A stretch of 64,000 nt of DNA from Incurvaria masculella (taxonomy: Eukaryota; Arthropoda; Insecta; Lepidoptera; Incurvariidae). Location of the stretch: assembly GCA_946894095.1 (NCBI GenBank), contig OX335647.2, forward strand, positions 14,464,001 to 14,528,000, given 5' to 3'. Position numbers and translations under genes: made by a program. The notes below the pieces were generated by a model, which was not told the DNA's origin, did not search any database, and was given only the letters and a program-made list of their open reading frames with translations. Positions 54,479 to 64,000 of this stretch are shown here, one piece after another (position 1 is the first letter of the stretch; each line of letters opens with the position of its first letter).

Positions 54479-54760
54479 GTGGTGAAAAATAACATAAGTG
54501 ATCAAATCTACCTTTGTTCAACGCGGAACATGGAGAAAATGCACATATGCACAGTCGACATTCCCAAAATAAGAACCCACAGATCTTCTAGATCCTTCAC
54601 CTACAGGGTCGGAAAACTATGGAATTACCTCCGAGGTATTTCCCCCAAAGTACAACCTGGGGTCCTTCAAACGTGGTGTGAAGAAGCACCTGGCCGGCCG
54701 GCATGGTTTTCGCAGCTTTCGTAAGTTCGAAATCCCATGGGCGTCGTCGGGCACCGTAAG
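54479..54760 (+). pseudogene. LINE ORF2 C-terminal relic
   Basis: One frame gives IPKIRTHRSSRSFTYRVGKL then WNYLRGI. Another, slightly downstream, gives LGSFKRGVKKHLAGRHGF. Together they match the R...F.VR..KLWN.LP......Q.L..FK...K..L end of Jockey-like LINE ORF2, split by a frameshift near 54650. No upstream reverse-transcriptase core. Its DNA matches the minus-strand fragment at 4683-4735. Confidence 0.68.
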
Positions 54761-54764
54761 ATAT

Positions 54765-55535
54765 CCTGGCGTAAAAATAATAATAATAATATACTGAAAC
54801 CTGCAAATTCTTCTCCTTTTCCTCACACCCGCCGACTTGCTTCCACGGCATAAACTATTTTAATAATAGTTTGAAAGAACTCGGACTGACCCCTGGGAAT
54901 CCGAACCTATTTAATAAACGTGAAAACTGCGACACTTTAATTGTAATAAAAATGAACCCGTCTGAACGTCTGAAGGTGGGGTCACTGGAGAAATCACTTC
55001 AAACAAAAGCTTATACTGTTTTTATTTACGAGCTGGCGCTGCGGAGATTGGGGAGTTAATGAATCCATCACGGCGCGTCACGGAGCGGGTTGCGCTTATC
55101 TTTCTCGGAAATAAACTGAGTTTATTAAGTTGCCAGGGTCCCGTGGGAAACCTGATGGAGCTAGTCCGTCGGTCGCACTTCCGCCCGTCTGGGTGGCCCT
55201 ATTAAATCCTTCGAATGTGCACGCTCTGTAGGCTGCACGAAATGATTGGACGTCATAAAACTTTTTATGCCCTCGGGGCGTTGGAAGTAGGCTGAAATTA
55301 TTTTCAGGTTTTTATACCGATCTGAACAGTAAAAGTTAGCGCTGATCGAGCTCTTTATACCTATTTTAGTCAATATCCGATATTATGGATCTTTCGAGTT
55401 CTCTTCTTGCCTGCAAAAAAGAAAAAGGCTGTAAACATTGGGGTCCATCGACGGAGATGTCCAAACAGCGAGCATGGAAGGACGGAAGTGGCGATCGAAA
55501 CACATTCGTATGGCGGCAACGAAGCCACGAGTTAA
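54765..55535. other. Unannotated DNA
   Basis: A plus-strand frame at 54871-55059 (62 codons) has no recognised domain. The GCGATCGAAAC motif at 55492 recurs at 58577 and 61736, marking an unidentified small repeat. Confidence 0.4.
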
Positions 55536-55537
55536 TG

Positions 55538-55760
55538 GAAAACCGGCCAAGTGTGAGTCGGATTCGCACACGAAGGGTTCCGTACCATTGTACAAGATTT
55601 AACACAAAAACAATCACGTTTCTTGTATGGGGCCCCCCTTGTATTTTTATTATTTTTTACCTATTTTTTGTTATAGCGGCAATATAAATACACACTCAGT
55701 AAAAATTTCAGCTGCCTAACTATTACGGTTCATGAGATATAGCCCTGTGACAGACGGACT
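55538..55760 (+). repeat. CCGGCCAAGTGCGAGTC-family repeat, 3'-truncated
   Basis: ACCGGCCAAGTGTGAGTCGG, CACACGAAGGGTTCCGTACC, AATTTCAGCTGCCTAACTAT and TAGCCCTGTGACAGACGGAC. It stops after the first GGAC unit. Confidence 0.8.
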
Positions 55761-56755
55761 TTTGTTTTCTACTCCCGTTGTACTATGCTCGCTGTGTCGC
55801 GAAGGACGGATTGCGTAAATCCTGGGTAGGTGTCATGTCGTGGCGTGCTCGTGGGTAGCGTAGCTCAGTTAAAAGAATCAATGGGGAACCAGAACTTCTG
55901 GTCTCCTAGTCTCTTGAAAGAATCCTCTGGAAGATTTTCAAAATATAATATAAATTAAATTTTCTGTACATGGCCTGGCATGACAGTAGGTACTAAAAAA
56001 GGCGCACAGGATCGCAAATGCAAACGATTGAATAAACATACACATATATGTGCTTCATGTGGGTGGAAACTGTCTTAAGTAAATATACTTTTTCGTACTA
56101 AGCATGTACGTCGCTTATTCCAAGGAATGCATACGCATTAACGCATAATGCATAACGCATTTTCAAGACCGTAGTGCCAGTTGCAAGAGACGGAATTCGA
56201 ACTGGCACTGAATTCCTGAAAGAAAACCAGTCCGTTCGAATTTCGTTCTGATGTTTTAAATCGACTTAATAAAGTATGTAGTAAGTAGGTATGATATTCC
56301 TAATATTGGAAAAACTGTGTCGCACCCCTTTTCCGATGCTCACCAGATGGTGTTCGTTTTAAGATGCTTGCTAAATTGCCCCCTACCCGATGTCGCACCC
56401 TCCTCCCCCCTACCCCCCAGGACGACGTCTCGAGATATTGCCTGATGACTTGCCGGAGCTTCATACAAATCACGCAACCAAATGACAGCTGGAATTGCAA
56501 AAACTTAGTCTTATGGTATCAAACTTATCCGAAATTTAACTGCTTTAGAAACGGATAAATCGATTTGCAATAATTAATTAATTATAAAGAAAGAGAAAGG
56601 CAACCGGTGATTTGTGCATAGCATTTAGTACAAAAAAGGTTTTCCAACACATACACAACGCAGCATTTAATATCAATTTAGTTTAGAAGTAATTATTTTA
56701 ATTTTATAATGAAATATTGTTTTCGACTCAATGAATTATCATTACAATACTTCAA
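55761..56755. other. Unannotated DNA with one fragment
   Basis: 56074-56130 holds the terminus (TTAAGTAAATATACTTTTTC, GTACGTCGCTTATTCCAAGG) of the element at 59107-59325. The C-rich stretch 56380-56425 is unassigned. Confidence 0.45.
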
Positions 56756-56759
56756 TACC

Positions 56760-57030
56760 CTAACTAGGTGATAGGGTTAACCCCGCCCGGGTGATAGCAT
56801 CGCATTGGATGAAAGGATGGTCAAAACGGCAATGAAAAATTGTCCGTGGAATACGGTGTGTCGGGCTAATATCAAGACGGTGGGACATTTTTTTATTGCC
56901 AGGGCGGGCTTAACCCTATCACTTAGTAGGGAAACGGGACCTACAGTTTTAAATGGATTCCATTCTCGTATTCGTAACGAAATGCACTTGTCCAACACAG
57001 ACAGAAGCAGAAAGAAAGTGCTGCGGGGAG
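56760..57030. repeat. Two SINE fragments in inverted, tail-less arrangement
   Basis: 56760-56883 is a plus-strand body (GGTGATAGGGTTAACCCCGC, GGATGGTCAAAACGGCAATG, ATATCAAGACGGTGG). 56884-57030 is a minus-strand piece: read on that strand, a head-body junction (TTGGACAAGTGCATTTCGTT) precedes GTAGGTCCCGTTTCCCTACT. They share the CCGCCC/GGGCGG block in opposite orientation and could pair over about 25 bases. Confidence 0.65.
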
Positions 57031-57034
57031 GGAT

Positions 57035-58010
57035 ACCTCTGGGTCACCGTCTCAAGCCATCTACTCAAAAGAACACGTACTAAATTAGAATCACGACGAC
57101 GTATTTCTATGAGGTGCAAAAAAACGCTATTAAAAATGATTTGCCAATCTTACAAACATCCAAACTGACTAAAGAACTACTTGCAGACAAAATGCAACTG
57201 TAATTCAGACAGAATGAAGTCTGAAATATTGTTTTGCATGTATGCAGGCCACTTGTTAAACAACCTTGCTTGCGCCCTCAAACGCGTCACTATTTTTTTC
57301 TCTTTCCATCGTATTTTTTTTATTTTCATCAGGTAGTAATTTGGAAGATGTCGCCATCCGTAAAATGTTTGTATTAGCCAAACACTTAGCCCAAATTGAG
57401 GAATAACAAGACAATAAATATACGAATGGACGGGTGGATGTGACGAAATTATTAGGGTTCATTACTAGTAACTCGGAACCCTATATAAAGAAGTCTGTGC
57501 CTGCCTACTGCATTGAAATATGTAGTTATTCTAGTATAGTATCAAATGTTTCAGTATCCGCGGTACTTTGTATTGTCCATGTCACCATGTCACCCGCGCA
57601 GGAAAGTAATTATTAAAACAGGTTTTATTTATTTTTGTATTTTGTGTTTTTATAGTTTACGAAATTCGTATTAGCTCATGTTGAGACATGCCGTACCATC
57701 TAGCGGATGATTGTTGTAACTAATCAAGAGATTGCGTTCTCATAGTCTTACTACTGCCACTATTTCACAATAGAGGGCCAGTATAATACAATTTGTTTCT
57801 GCTATTGTCCACAAGATGGCACAATTAATAAAACTTGGTCTGACTTTAGCTAACATATAGGGACGATAATGAGAAGGGTATGATGAGATGATTTCGACAT
57901 GTAGAGCAAGGTAGTAAACCTAATTTATAAATTGTACACTGTGTCACCGGTCCTTAATGAACATTTTTGGTATAGGCACTCTTCACTACGACAAGTCATC
58001 AAGTATTCTC
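57035..58010. other. Unannotated DNA
   Basis: No supported gene or repeat. ATTAGGGTTCATTACTAGTA and CGGAACCCTATATAAAG at about 57450 form a loose inverted pair (AGGGTTC/GGAACCCT). Confidence 0.4.
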
Positions 58011-58012
58011 CA

Positions 58013-58100
58013 TCCGAGCCTTAGTCCCAGTTGCCATCTAAATTGGCGTTTTCGCAAAAACGATCGACTGGCGTTTTCAAATGTATGTAGAAATTTAAGT
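58013..58100 (+). repeat. CTAAATTGGCGTT-family TIR element, left end
   Basis: CCGAGCCTTAGTCCCAGTTG, CCATCTAAATTGGCGTTTTC, GACTGGCGTTTTCAAATGTA match the left arm and adjoining interior at 18607-18680. The rest is replaced by a SINE body at 58105. Confidence 0.65.
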
Positions 58101-58104
58101 CTAA

Positions 58105-58340
58105 GGGATTCGTCGTTCGTGGTTCAGATTCCACGTAAACTGTAGGCGGCTTCCTTACTTACTATCGCATTAATTGAATGATAGTCGAAGCGCAATGATA
58201 ATTGTATGTGTTTACCATCCAGTTTAATGTAGCTGTGCGATAAAACGAAGGGCATAGCAAGGCACCTAGTTCCCATGAGGTGTGTTGGGCTAATATCATG
58301 ATGTATTGGCCTACCATGTCCAGTCACAAAAAAATATAAA
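58105..58340 (+). repeat. SINE body and tail
   Basis: GTGGTTCAGATTCCACGTAA, CTGTAGGCGGCTTCCTTACT, AATGATAGTCGAAGCGCAAT, AAGGCACCTAGTTCCCATGA, CCATGTCCAGTCACAAAAAAA. It resembles the 5S-headed subgroup (GGATTCCACGT, no AAAACTG) but the 5S head is missing. Confidence 0.72.
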
Positions 58341-58796
58341 AGAACAGACGACGATGTTCTATCGCCTGAGAAACTGATGTGAATAGTCCCAAACTGAGGC
58401 TTAAACGCAATAATAGTAGTGTATACTTTTCCAGAGACGTCAATCAGGTACCTCACCAAACGGACAGCAGTCAACGAGATGCAAATCATCAACTTCAAGA
58501 AGGTGTCCACCCCTCGCGGCCATTCAGCGAGGAGTGGAACAGACGGAGAGAGTCTGCTACGAGTCTGCTGGAGTTGCGATCGAAACTCATTCTGCAGCGT
58601 AGCCACGAGTTCGTCGGACTGTACTTTTTAGATTATAATGTATTAGATTGTTAATGAAGCAGTTGTTGAAGATATTTGAAATGAATGGAATGAATGTTTC
58701 GCGGCTGAAATGATCATGAATGACGCGGATGAACGATCAGCTCGAAATGTCAGAGAAAGTCGCGTGAAAATCCGTGATTTTTTTAAAACATGACTG

Positions 58797-58953
58797 TAGT
58801 TACTTCGCTTACGAATTCGGGACGCGCAACATCCAATGTTTGTACACGAAATAGCGTCCTGTGAAGGTCTTCAATGTGTCGTTGAACTTGAGAAAATCAG
58901 TAGTAAGCGAAATCGTAGGCGAACTTAGTAGCCGGAGCGGCGGACCGTTTTTG
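58797..58953 (-). repeat. GGTAGCGCCGGCC-family TIR element, opposite strand
   Basis: On the plus strand it starts GTAGTTACTTCGCTTACGAA, TTCGGGACGCGCAACATCCA and continues to ATCAGTAGTAAGCGAAATCG and AGTAGCCGGAGCGGCGG. This is the reverse order of 11949-12116, and the termini have decayed. Confidence 0.6.
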
Positions 58954-59106
58954 TAAAAAAAAAGACGCCGTATGATTGATACTAATAGTATCTACGTTGA
59001 ATATCTTTACGAATAACGTCTTTAAAATCAGTCCGTATGAGTACAGATAGGACGTAATTTGACAAACTCGACATGACACGCCAAATGTGCAAAGATACAA
59101 TGTCTT

Positions 59107-59325
59107 TCTTAAGTAAATATACTTTTTCGTATTATGCAGGTACGTCGCTTATTCCAAGGAATGTGACATATATGTATGTATAATCGACCGTGAAGCAAGG
59201 ACACATTAATTGAAGAAAGAGCCCAGTAAAAAGAACTACTTTACGAATATACTGCAAGACATAATAAGGCAAGGAATAAGAGACGTACCTGCTTAGTACG
59301 AAAAAGTATATTTACTTAAGTCACC
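59107..59325. repeat. TIR element carrying the tRNA-Leu-like SINE body
   Basis: The left end CTTAAGTAAATATACTTTTT, GCAGGTACGTCGCTTATTCC is exactly mirrored at the right end (GGAATAAGAGACGTACCTGC, AAAAAGTATATTTACTTAAG), about 47 bases each. Between them is a minus-strand copy of the body seen at 59600-59705 (AATCGACCGTGAAGCAAGGA, AGAACTACTTTACGAATATA). The presence of a SINE-like body inside inverted ends is unusual. Confidence 0.75.
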
Positions 59326-59329
59326 CTAG

Positions 59330-59525
59330 GACTGGCTCTAGCGTCTGATGCCAAATACGATTTTGGTGATGACGGCAATATGTTTGATTGTTCAATCTTT
59401 GCAGTCAATGTCCGCAACGCAGATGAAGCGTTAAATCAATGTATGTAGGTATAATCTTAAACACTGTGTTAGTAGGAAGCATTCATTATGGGAAGAGGGA
59501 CTGTAGGAGAATTCCAAATTATGGG
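59330..59525. other. Unannotated DNA
   Basis: Nothing recognised between the two related repeats. Confidence 0.35.
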
Positions 59526-59531
59526 TATACA

Positions 59532-59705
59532 GCCGGTGGCGAAATTGGTAGACGCAATACCCGCGAATGGTATGTTTTGCTGGTTCGGGCCCAGCCTTGC
59601 AGTATATTCGTAAAGTAGTTCTTTTTACTGGGCTCTTTCTTCAATTAATGTGTCCTTGCTTCATGGACGATTATACATACATACATGTCACATTTCTTGG
59701 AATTT
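59532..59705 (+). repeat. tRNA-Leu-like SINE with foldable head
   Basis: The head folds like a tRNA: D arm GCGAAATTGGTAGACGC, anticodon stem ATACC/GGTAT with a seven-base loop (59557-59573), and T stem GCTGG/CCAGC with a seven-base loop (59579-59595). The A box TGGCGAAATTGG and B-box-like GGTTCGGGCCC are about 34 bases apart, suitable for pol III. There is no matching acceptor stem. The body CCTTGCAGTATATTCGTAAA, TAGTTCTTTTTACTGGGCTC, GTGTCCTTGCTTCATGGACG and a (CATA)n stretch follow. It is a tRNA-derived retroposon rather than a working tRNA gene. Confidence 0.72.
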
Positions 59706-59709
59706 CTTT

Positions 59710-61025
59710 CTTATCTGAGATCACGAAGAAACATTAATCACTTAATGGTTTGGAGCCTATGCTAAATTGTATTTAGTCGACGTTACAGTTAGGCATGCCC
59801 TGGTACTATCTCTTTAAATGAAACATGGGCGAAGGGCTATACAGTTGTTGTTTTCCTTCTGCTTTCCTTTTATTTATTTCTTCCATAGCCAAATAAAGGG
59901 AATGTTCTGGCATGTCACCTTGTGTCTTCTGATATTTGGTGAGATGGGATACTAACATGCATTTTTTGGTGCTGTGTGAGTTCCGGTATTAAAAAAATAC
60001 CCGTGTGCCAACTTAATTTCTTTTCGTGATTGTAGTAAGAGGCGACTTATGAAATGTTGGTTGCTAATTCTAATTTCAGGTAAAACTTTAGGTCCTCACT
60101 AGTTGATAGGGTCGATACCGCTAGGGTTGGTAAAATAAAATTGAATGAAAAATGTTCAAAACACCAATGAACCATTTTTACTTTGAAATTTCTTACCAAT
60201 GAAATGTACAATATGGGGATCGCAATGAATCACAGTGTAGTAAGCATTATAGTTATGGTTATTATAAACCTCTCTTCTTTCTTCTTCAGGCGAAAAATAA
60301 GGACGGATATATTTTTATTTTTTTATTTATAGAAATATTATCACTAACCAGAGATTCAATCCGAGTAATCTGAAAATGTAAGGACCTTTTTTTGTTCATT
60401 CCAAAAAACATTTTAGTATTTCATTTTCACAGCTTTATCGATAACAATATTTTTTCTGCATGATTTTTTTTTATTTTGCTCATTCGAAATCTATGTCAAT
60501 TATTAAATCATTTTCTAAATATCTAGTAGTCCTCAGTAATCTTACGAAATCTCAGAATCTTTGATAATACTAAAAATCTTTGGTAATCCTAGTAATATTG
60601 ACTACTGTTAATCTGACTGAACCCTCTCAAATAGGTTATCGAAGCGATTTAGTGATAAGTAATAGGCCTACTGTATAGCACAAGCGGACGGGACACCCGC
60701 TCGGTACTCCATGTTCAGGCCGAACGCCTCGCCCCCCGCCCCCGCCATCGCCGCCGCGCCCCTCGTTCGACCCACTTTCCTGCTCCGCCGGACAAATAGC
60801 GCTGGACATGTTTGATACACGTACATATTGTGTCACAGCGCGTGTTCTAATGTCGAGTCAACAAGTTGAGGCGTTCGCCGACCACACTATACAGCCCTTC
60901 TGCCACGTTGTTCGCTTGGACAGCATTGTTTCCAATGTCTGCCCTCAATTGGATTTTGGTGTGCATTTTTTAAATTGCTTTTAGTCATTGACTTTTAGTA
61001 GTTCGGGTCAAAGAAAATAGCTAAA
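59710..61025. other. Mostly unannotated DNA with weak SINE traces and a GC islet
   Basis: Weak SINE-body traces occur at 59885-59960 (GGGAATGTTCTGGCATGTCA) and 60078-60205 (TTAGGTCCTCACTAGTTGAT). 60675-60810 is a CG-rich islet (CGCCCCCCGCCCCCGCCATC) without a recognised gene. Confidence 0.4.
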
Positions 61026-61029
61026 GTAC

Positions 61030-61290
61030 ATCCTTACCAAGGAATGTGACATGTATGTATGTATGTAGAATCGACCGTGAAGCAAGAAAACATTAACTTG
61101 TAAAGCAAGATCCCTGTAAAAAGAAATACTTTCCAGCCTTGCAGTTTATTCGTAAAATAGTTGTTTTTACAGGGATCTTTCTTTAATTAAAGTGTCCTTG
61201 CTTCACGGTCGATTATACATACATACAAACATGTCACATTTTTTTTAATAAGCGACGTACATGCTAGTACGAACAAGTTTATTTACTTAC
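61030..61290. repeat. Head-to-head inverted pair of tRNA-Leu-like SINE bodies
   Basis: The left half (about 61037-61130) is a minus-strand body and the right half (about 61133-61240) a plus-strand body. Both carry the GAAGCAAG/CTTGCTTC, CTGTAAAAA/TTTTTACAG and TATGTATG/CATACATA blocks, so they form a stem of about 90 bases. Both tRNA-like heads are lost except CCAGCCTTGCAG at the centre. The right side ends in AATAAGCGACGTACATGCTA and TTTATTTACTTACA, the terminus of the 59107 element. Confidence 0.72.
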
Positions 61291-61406
61291 ATCCTTACCG
61301 CCAGGGAGTTGTCAATAGAAGTGAATTTTCCAAAAAAATCAATCGACAGGTAGAGCAAATAAGTACAAATACTGAGATACTATAAAAAATAACAAGTAAG
61401 TAATAT

Positions 61407-61525
61407 CAACGTTTCGAGTCCTAGTTTGATTTGACGGCGCTATTCAATTTTCCATATACTTAGATTGGAAAACGCTAGTCTACTGGTTCGGCGTAACGCC
61501 ACATTAGGTGAGAACTTGGACTACG
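61407..61525 (+). repeat. CTAAATTGGCGTT-family TIR element, diverged right part
   Basis: TTCGAGTCCTAGTTTGATTT and CGTAACGCCACATTAGGTGA, GAACTTGGACTA match the right side of 18609-18960 with many changes. Confidence 0.5.
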
Positions 61526-61792
61526 GACTATCTCCGGTGCCATTAAAAAAATGAGAAAAGTTTTCTATGTGATAAGAGACAATTTATAAAGCGGATAGAG
61601 GCATCAATGCCCCTTTGTCCGAAATAGTCGTAAGGAATATGATTGATGTATTCCCACTCAAATATGCGACGCTTCAGAACTGGGCTGGGCTTCAGAATCT
61701 GCGGCTTACAGCGAGAAAGAAACGAAGGGAGTCGCGATCGAAACTAGTTTGTGTGGGGTAACCATTTTTTAAGTGAAAAGACATATACCAAC

Positions 61793-61953
61793 GGTAGCGC
61801 CGGTCAGTCAGTTCTCTTACGAATTCACTCACTACTGATATTCTCGAGTTCCAACGACGCGTAAGAATACAGAATACCTACTTAAGAACTTAACAGGACG
61901 CTATTGAATGCAACGTAATCGCGCGTCCCGAACTCGTAATCGAACTAACTAGG
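61793..61953 (+). repeat. GGTAGCGCCGGCC-family TIR element interrupted by an LTR
   Basis: It starts GGTAGCGCCGGTCAGTCAGT and reaches CGCGCGTCCCGAACTCGTAA, TCGAACTAACTAGG, where the expected GGCCGGCGCTACC terminus should follow. Instead TGTTGGGTACC begins. The break marks an insertion point, which helps fix the left border of the second BEL element. Confidence 0.65.
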
Positions 61954-62335
61954 TGTTGGGTACCAATTGATCATTTCACGGAATCCCATCCAACTTGCCA
62001 CCGATTTCCCATAACTATCCTTGGGACCACGGCGTAAGGTGCAATATGCCATCGCATTGCACCATACCAAGTCGTCGCGAGCGCATTCGCGAGACAGTTA
62101 TCGAAGATTATTTCACGCGGCGGTCGCTTCACATTCGAGTCCGTGACCTTGGAAGTTTTTGTGGACATTTTGGCGGGAACCGTGTTCCCGAACCGACCTG
62201 GATAGCCCCGTGACGTGTGTCCGCCGTGCTGGGCGCGTTGCTGGTGCTGGAGCGGAGGAGGTGCCTTCGCCGTGCGAGCGGTCCCCCTCTTCCTTTGAGT
62301 CCAGGTTGGTGCCTATTTTAGTCCCCGCCGCATCA
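61954..62335 (+). repeat. Probable 5' LTR of a second BEL/Pao element
   Basis: It starts TGTTGGGTACC at the interruption of a TIR element and ends CATCA directly before TTTTGGTCCTTCAGAGCC, a primer-binding-like motif shared with the first BEL element. The Gag frame follows 196 bases later. The 3' LTR lies beyond the window, so the borders cannot be confirmed by self-comparison. Confidence 0.55.
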
Positions 62336-62530
62336 TTTTGGTCCTTCAGAGCCATGATAGTGTCTCAAAATTATATTTAAATAATTTATTATATCTACTA
62401 ACCCATATTTGCCGTGCAAAATAGGTATACGTAGGTATAGTGTGCATGAGCTACCCTCATTTCACACACTACCTTTTTCTAAGTTTTACTTCAGTTCACA
62501 TTCCTGTAATAACCCCCTTAATTTTTCACT

Positions 62531-64000
62531 ATGGAAAAAGAATTATCACATAGTTTAGAACCATCAACTACTAGGGAAAACAGGTTGCTGAAGGATTTAA
62601 ACAAACTAAATATTGTGAAACAACGTTTGTTTTCACAGGTTCAAACATTATTTGAACTTTCTCAAAGTGCCCTGAGCAAACCAGAAAATCGTGATTCATT
62701 TTTTGCACGATTTTCGGATTTAAATTCAATAAAAGAAAAGTTCGAAAAAACTGTCTACGATTGCATTGACTTGGAGTTGCAAATAAATCCAAAGTCTAGT
62801 CCGAAAACCCAAGAGTTAGAAAGTTTTGACGAACTATTCTATCGCATTAAAATAAATCACGAAAAGATTAAACCTCGCGAACGCGATGCACAAAACATTT
62901 CCGATCCCAGTCAGTCGCGCGCTGCGGCCGGCAGCCAGGGCTCCGTAGTTCAGCTACGTTGACCGAAACTTCAGCTTATTGAATTTTCGGGAGAAATTGA
63001 AGAGTTCAATACGTTCCAGGAAACGTTTTGTTCTTTGGTGCATAACAAAACAGACATTGCTTCAATTGATAAGTTTCACTACTTACTGTCTTGCACTAAG
63101 GGTCCAGCTCTAAGCATAGTCAAAAGTTTGCCCCTTTCCGGTGATAATTATGCTATTGTCTGGAAAAGTCTCGTAGACAAGTATAAGGATGACAGGACAC
63201 TTTTGGGTAGGTACTTAGATAAGATGTTGAACTTTGAGCCGCTCACCAAGGAGTCATCTTCAAATCTCAATTTATTTTTGCAGACATTTGAGCATTCTGT
63301 AAAGGCTGTCGAGGCGTTAAAGGTGCCGGATTTGTCTGGGTTCATATTGTGTCACATTGCGTTACGGAACCTTGATCGTGTGACACGCAAAACATTCGAA
63401 CAGAATCTCGATCAAAAGCAGATTCCAACGTTCAATGGCTTGATTTCTTTCATTCATAATCAAGTCAAAATTCTCGATCATTCGGCATTTTACACAGATG
63501 TTAATTCGACTGATCCAAGGGCTAAAAGGCAATCCGATGTACACCCCTCCAAATATACTCCGGCTGCGGTCCGGGGCACAAATAAAAAGGTGAATTTCGC
63601 AACAACTGCAGACAAGTCGACAAAAGGCAAAATGCATTGCTTGCATTGTGATTATGATAATCATATGATTTTCAAGTGTTACAAGTTTTTAAAGTTAACA
63701 CCTGCAGAGAGGGTCGCGCGAATCGAATCATTGCACTTATGCAAAAATTGTCTAAAATCACACGGTACAGACATTGATTGTGGTAGTAAGTATCGGTGTG
63801 TGCTGTGCAGTAGGTCACACCGTGTACTATTGCACGTTGAGCAGGCGGCCGGCGCCACAGCGCGCGCGCCTGCGCGGGACACTGCGCGGGACGCTGCGCA
63901 GAGCGCTGCGCGCGCAGCCTGCTCCGGTGATGGCGAATTTGCTGCGCCTGCGCACGTACCTAAAACGTCGTTTCATACCACTTCGGAAGAAATAAATTCG
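62531..64000 (+). CDS. gag: BEL/Pao Gag, with in-frame TGA, incomplete at the edge
   Basis: One frame runs from ATG 62531 to the last base of the window, interrupted only by TGA at 62960-62962. The N-terminal 143 codons are charged and helical-looking. After the TGA, LQLIEFSGEIEEFNTFQETF starts the gag-like domain of BEL/Pao (DUF1759), running to about 63450. Zinc-knuckle-like motifs follow at about 63632-63835 (CLHCDYDNHMIFKC, CKNCLKSHGTDIDC, CVLCSRSHRVLLH), then an Ala/Arg-rich stretch coded by a GCGCGGGAC-type tandem at 63860-63915. The TGA lies just ahead of the conserved PKL.L..FSG motif, and no frame change accompanies it. It may be a point mutation or a suppressed stop. The protease and pol are beyond the edge. 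Confidence 0.8.

Larger units (their letters stand above)
61954..64000 (+). mobile_element. Second BEL/Pao retrotransposon, 5' part, open at the window end
   Basis: Presumed LTR, primer-binding region, leader and Gag lie in the correct order. The sequence runs off the window inside Gag, so pol and the 3' LTR are not visible. Its Gag is only distantly similar to that of the element at 28153, so this is a different family. Confidence 0.75.

Noticed and set aside
54871..55059. A 62-codon ORF starting MKELGLTPGN
   Set aside because: No recognisable domain and no sign of exon boundaries. Length is within chance for this composition.
58124..58606. A 160-codon minus-strand gene
   Set aside because: Its C-terminal part is antisense SINE sequence, the rest has no domain, and no supporting signals were seen.
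59532..59600. A functional tRNA-Leu gene
   Set aside because: The acceptor stem does not pair, the anticodon loop lacks U33, and the long variable arm is missing. Related sequences occur as repeat heads.

Overview
This window looks like repeat-dense nuclear DNA of a moth or butterfly (Lepidoptera). It is AT-rich with scattered GC-rich islets. I find no host protein-coding gene, no bacterial-style operon and no intact RNA gene. Almost every short open frame lies inside a repeat copy or is random. The organism call rests on recognised lepidopteran-type repeats: the family that starts CCGGCCAAGTGCGAGTC and carries a (GGAC)n tract, Helitrons starting TCACTATCACTACATAG and ending CTAG, RTE-clade LINE tails with the KLKWQWAGH motif, BEL/Pao elements, and many SINEs.

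Layout. 1-15 kb: SINE pieces, LINE relics, two nearly identical 5S-rRNA-headed SINEs (8.2 and 10.1 kb), a TIR element at 12.2 kb and the first copy of a 541-bp TTAA-flanked element (12.7 kb). 15-20 kb: a Helitron, a second TTAA element, a full tRNA-headed SINE, a TIR element with arms near 40 bp, and a hAT-type element with 60-bp arms and a perfect 8-bp target duplication. 20-28 kb: a GC islet, RTE relics, a second Helitron, a Jockey-like LINE tail and a second hAT-type element with an 8-bp duplication. 28.15-32.48 kb: one complete but internally deleted BEL/Pao LTR retrotransposon with matching 482-bp LTRs and a 5-bp duplication. 34-40 kb: a SINE cluster, then a nest of three TTAA-flanked element families, then the third 5S-headed SINE. 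40-50 kb: RTE and Harbinger relics, a TATA/initiator promoter candidate, a full tRNA-headed SINE, and three copies of a 115-160 bp TIR family. 50-61 kb: a 475-bp foldback, SINE pieces, a tRNA-Leu-like SINE and its inverted relatives. 61.95 kb to the end: a second BEL/Pao element, cut by the window edge, inserted inside a small TIR element.

The autonomous machinery present is only fragmentary: BEL gag/protease, LINE reverse-transcriptase tails and a Harbinger transposase start. Most copies are non-autonomous. The most interesting signals are the exchange of SINE heads (5S versus tRNA) on one shared body, the stacked TTAA elements that reuse each other's target sites, the exact end-joining structure of the deleted BEL element, and the large foldback hairpins. 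Repeat boundaries marked as approximate were read by eye.
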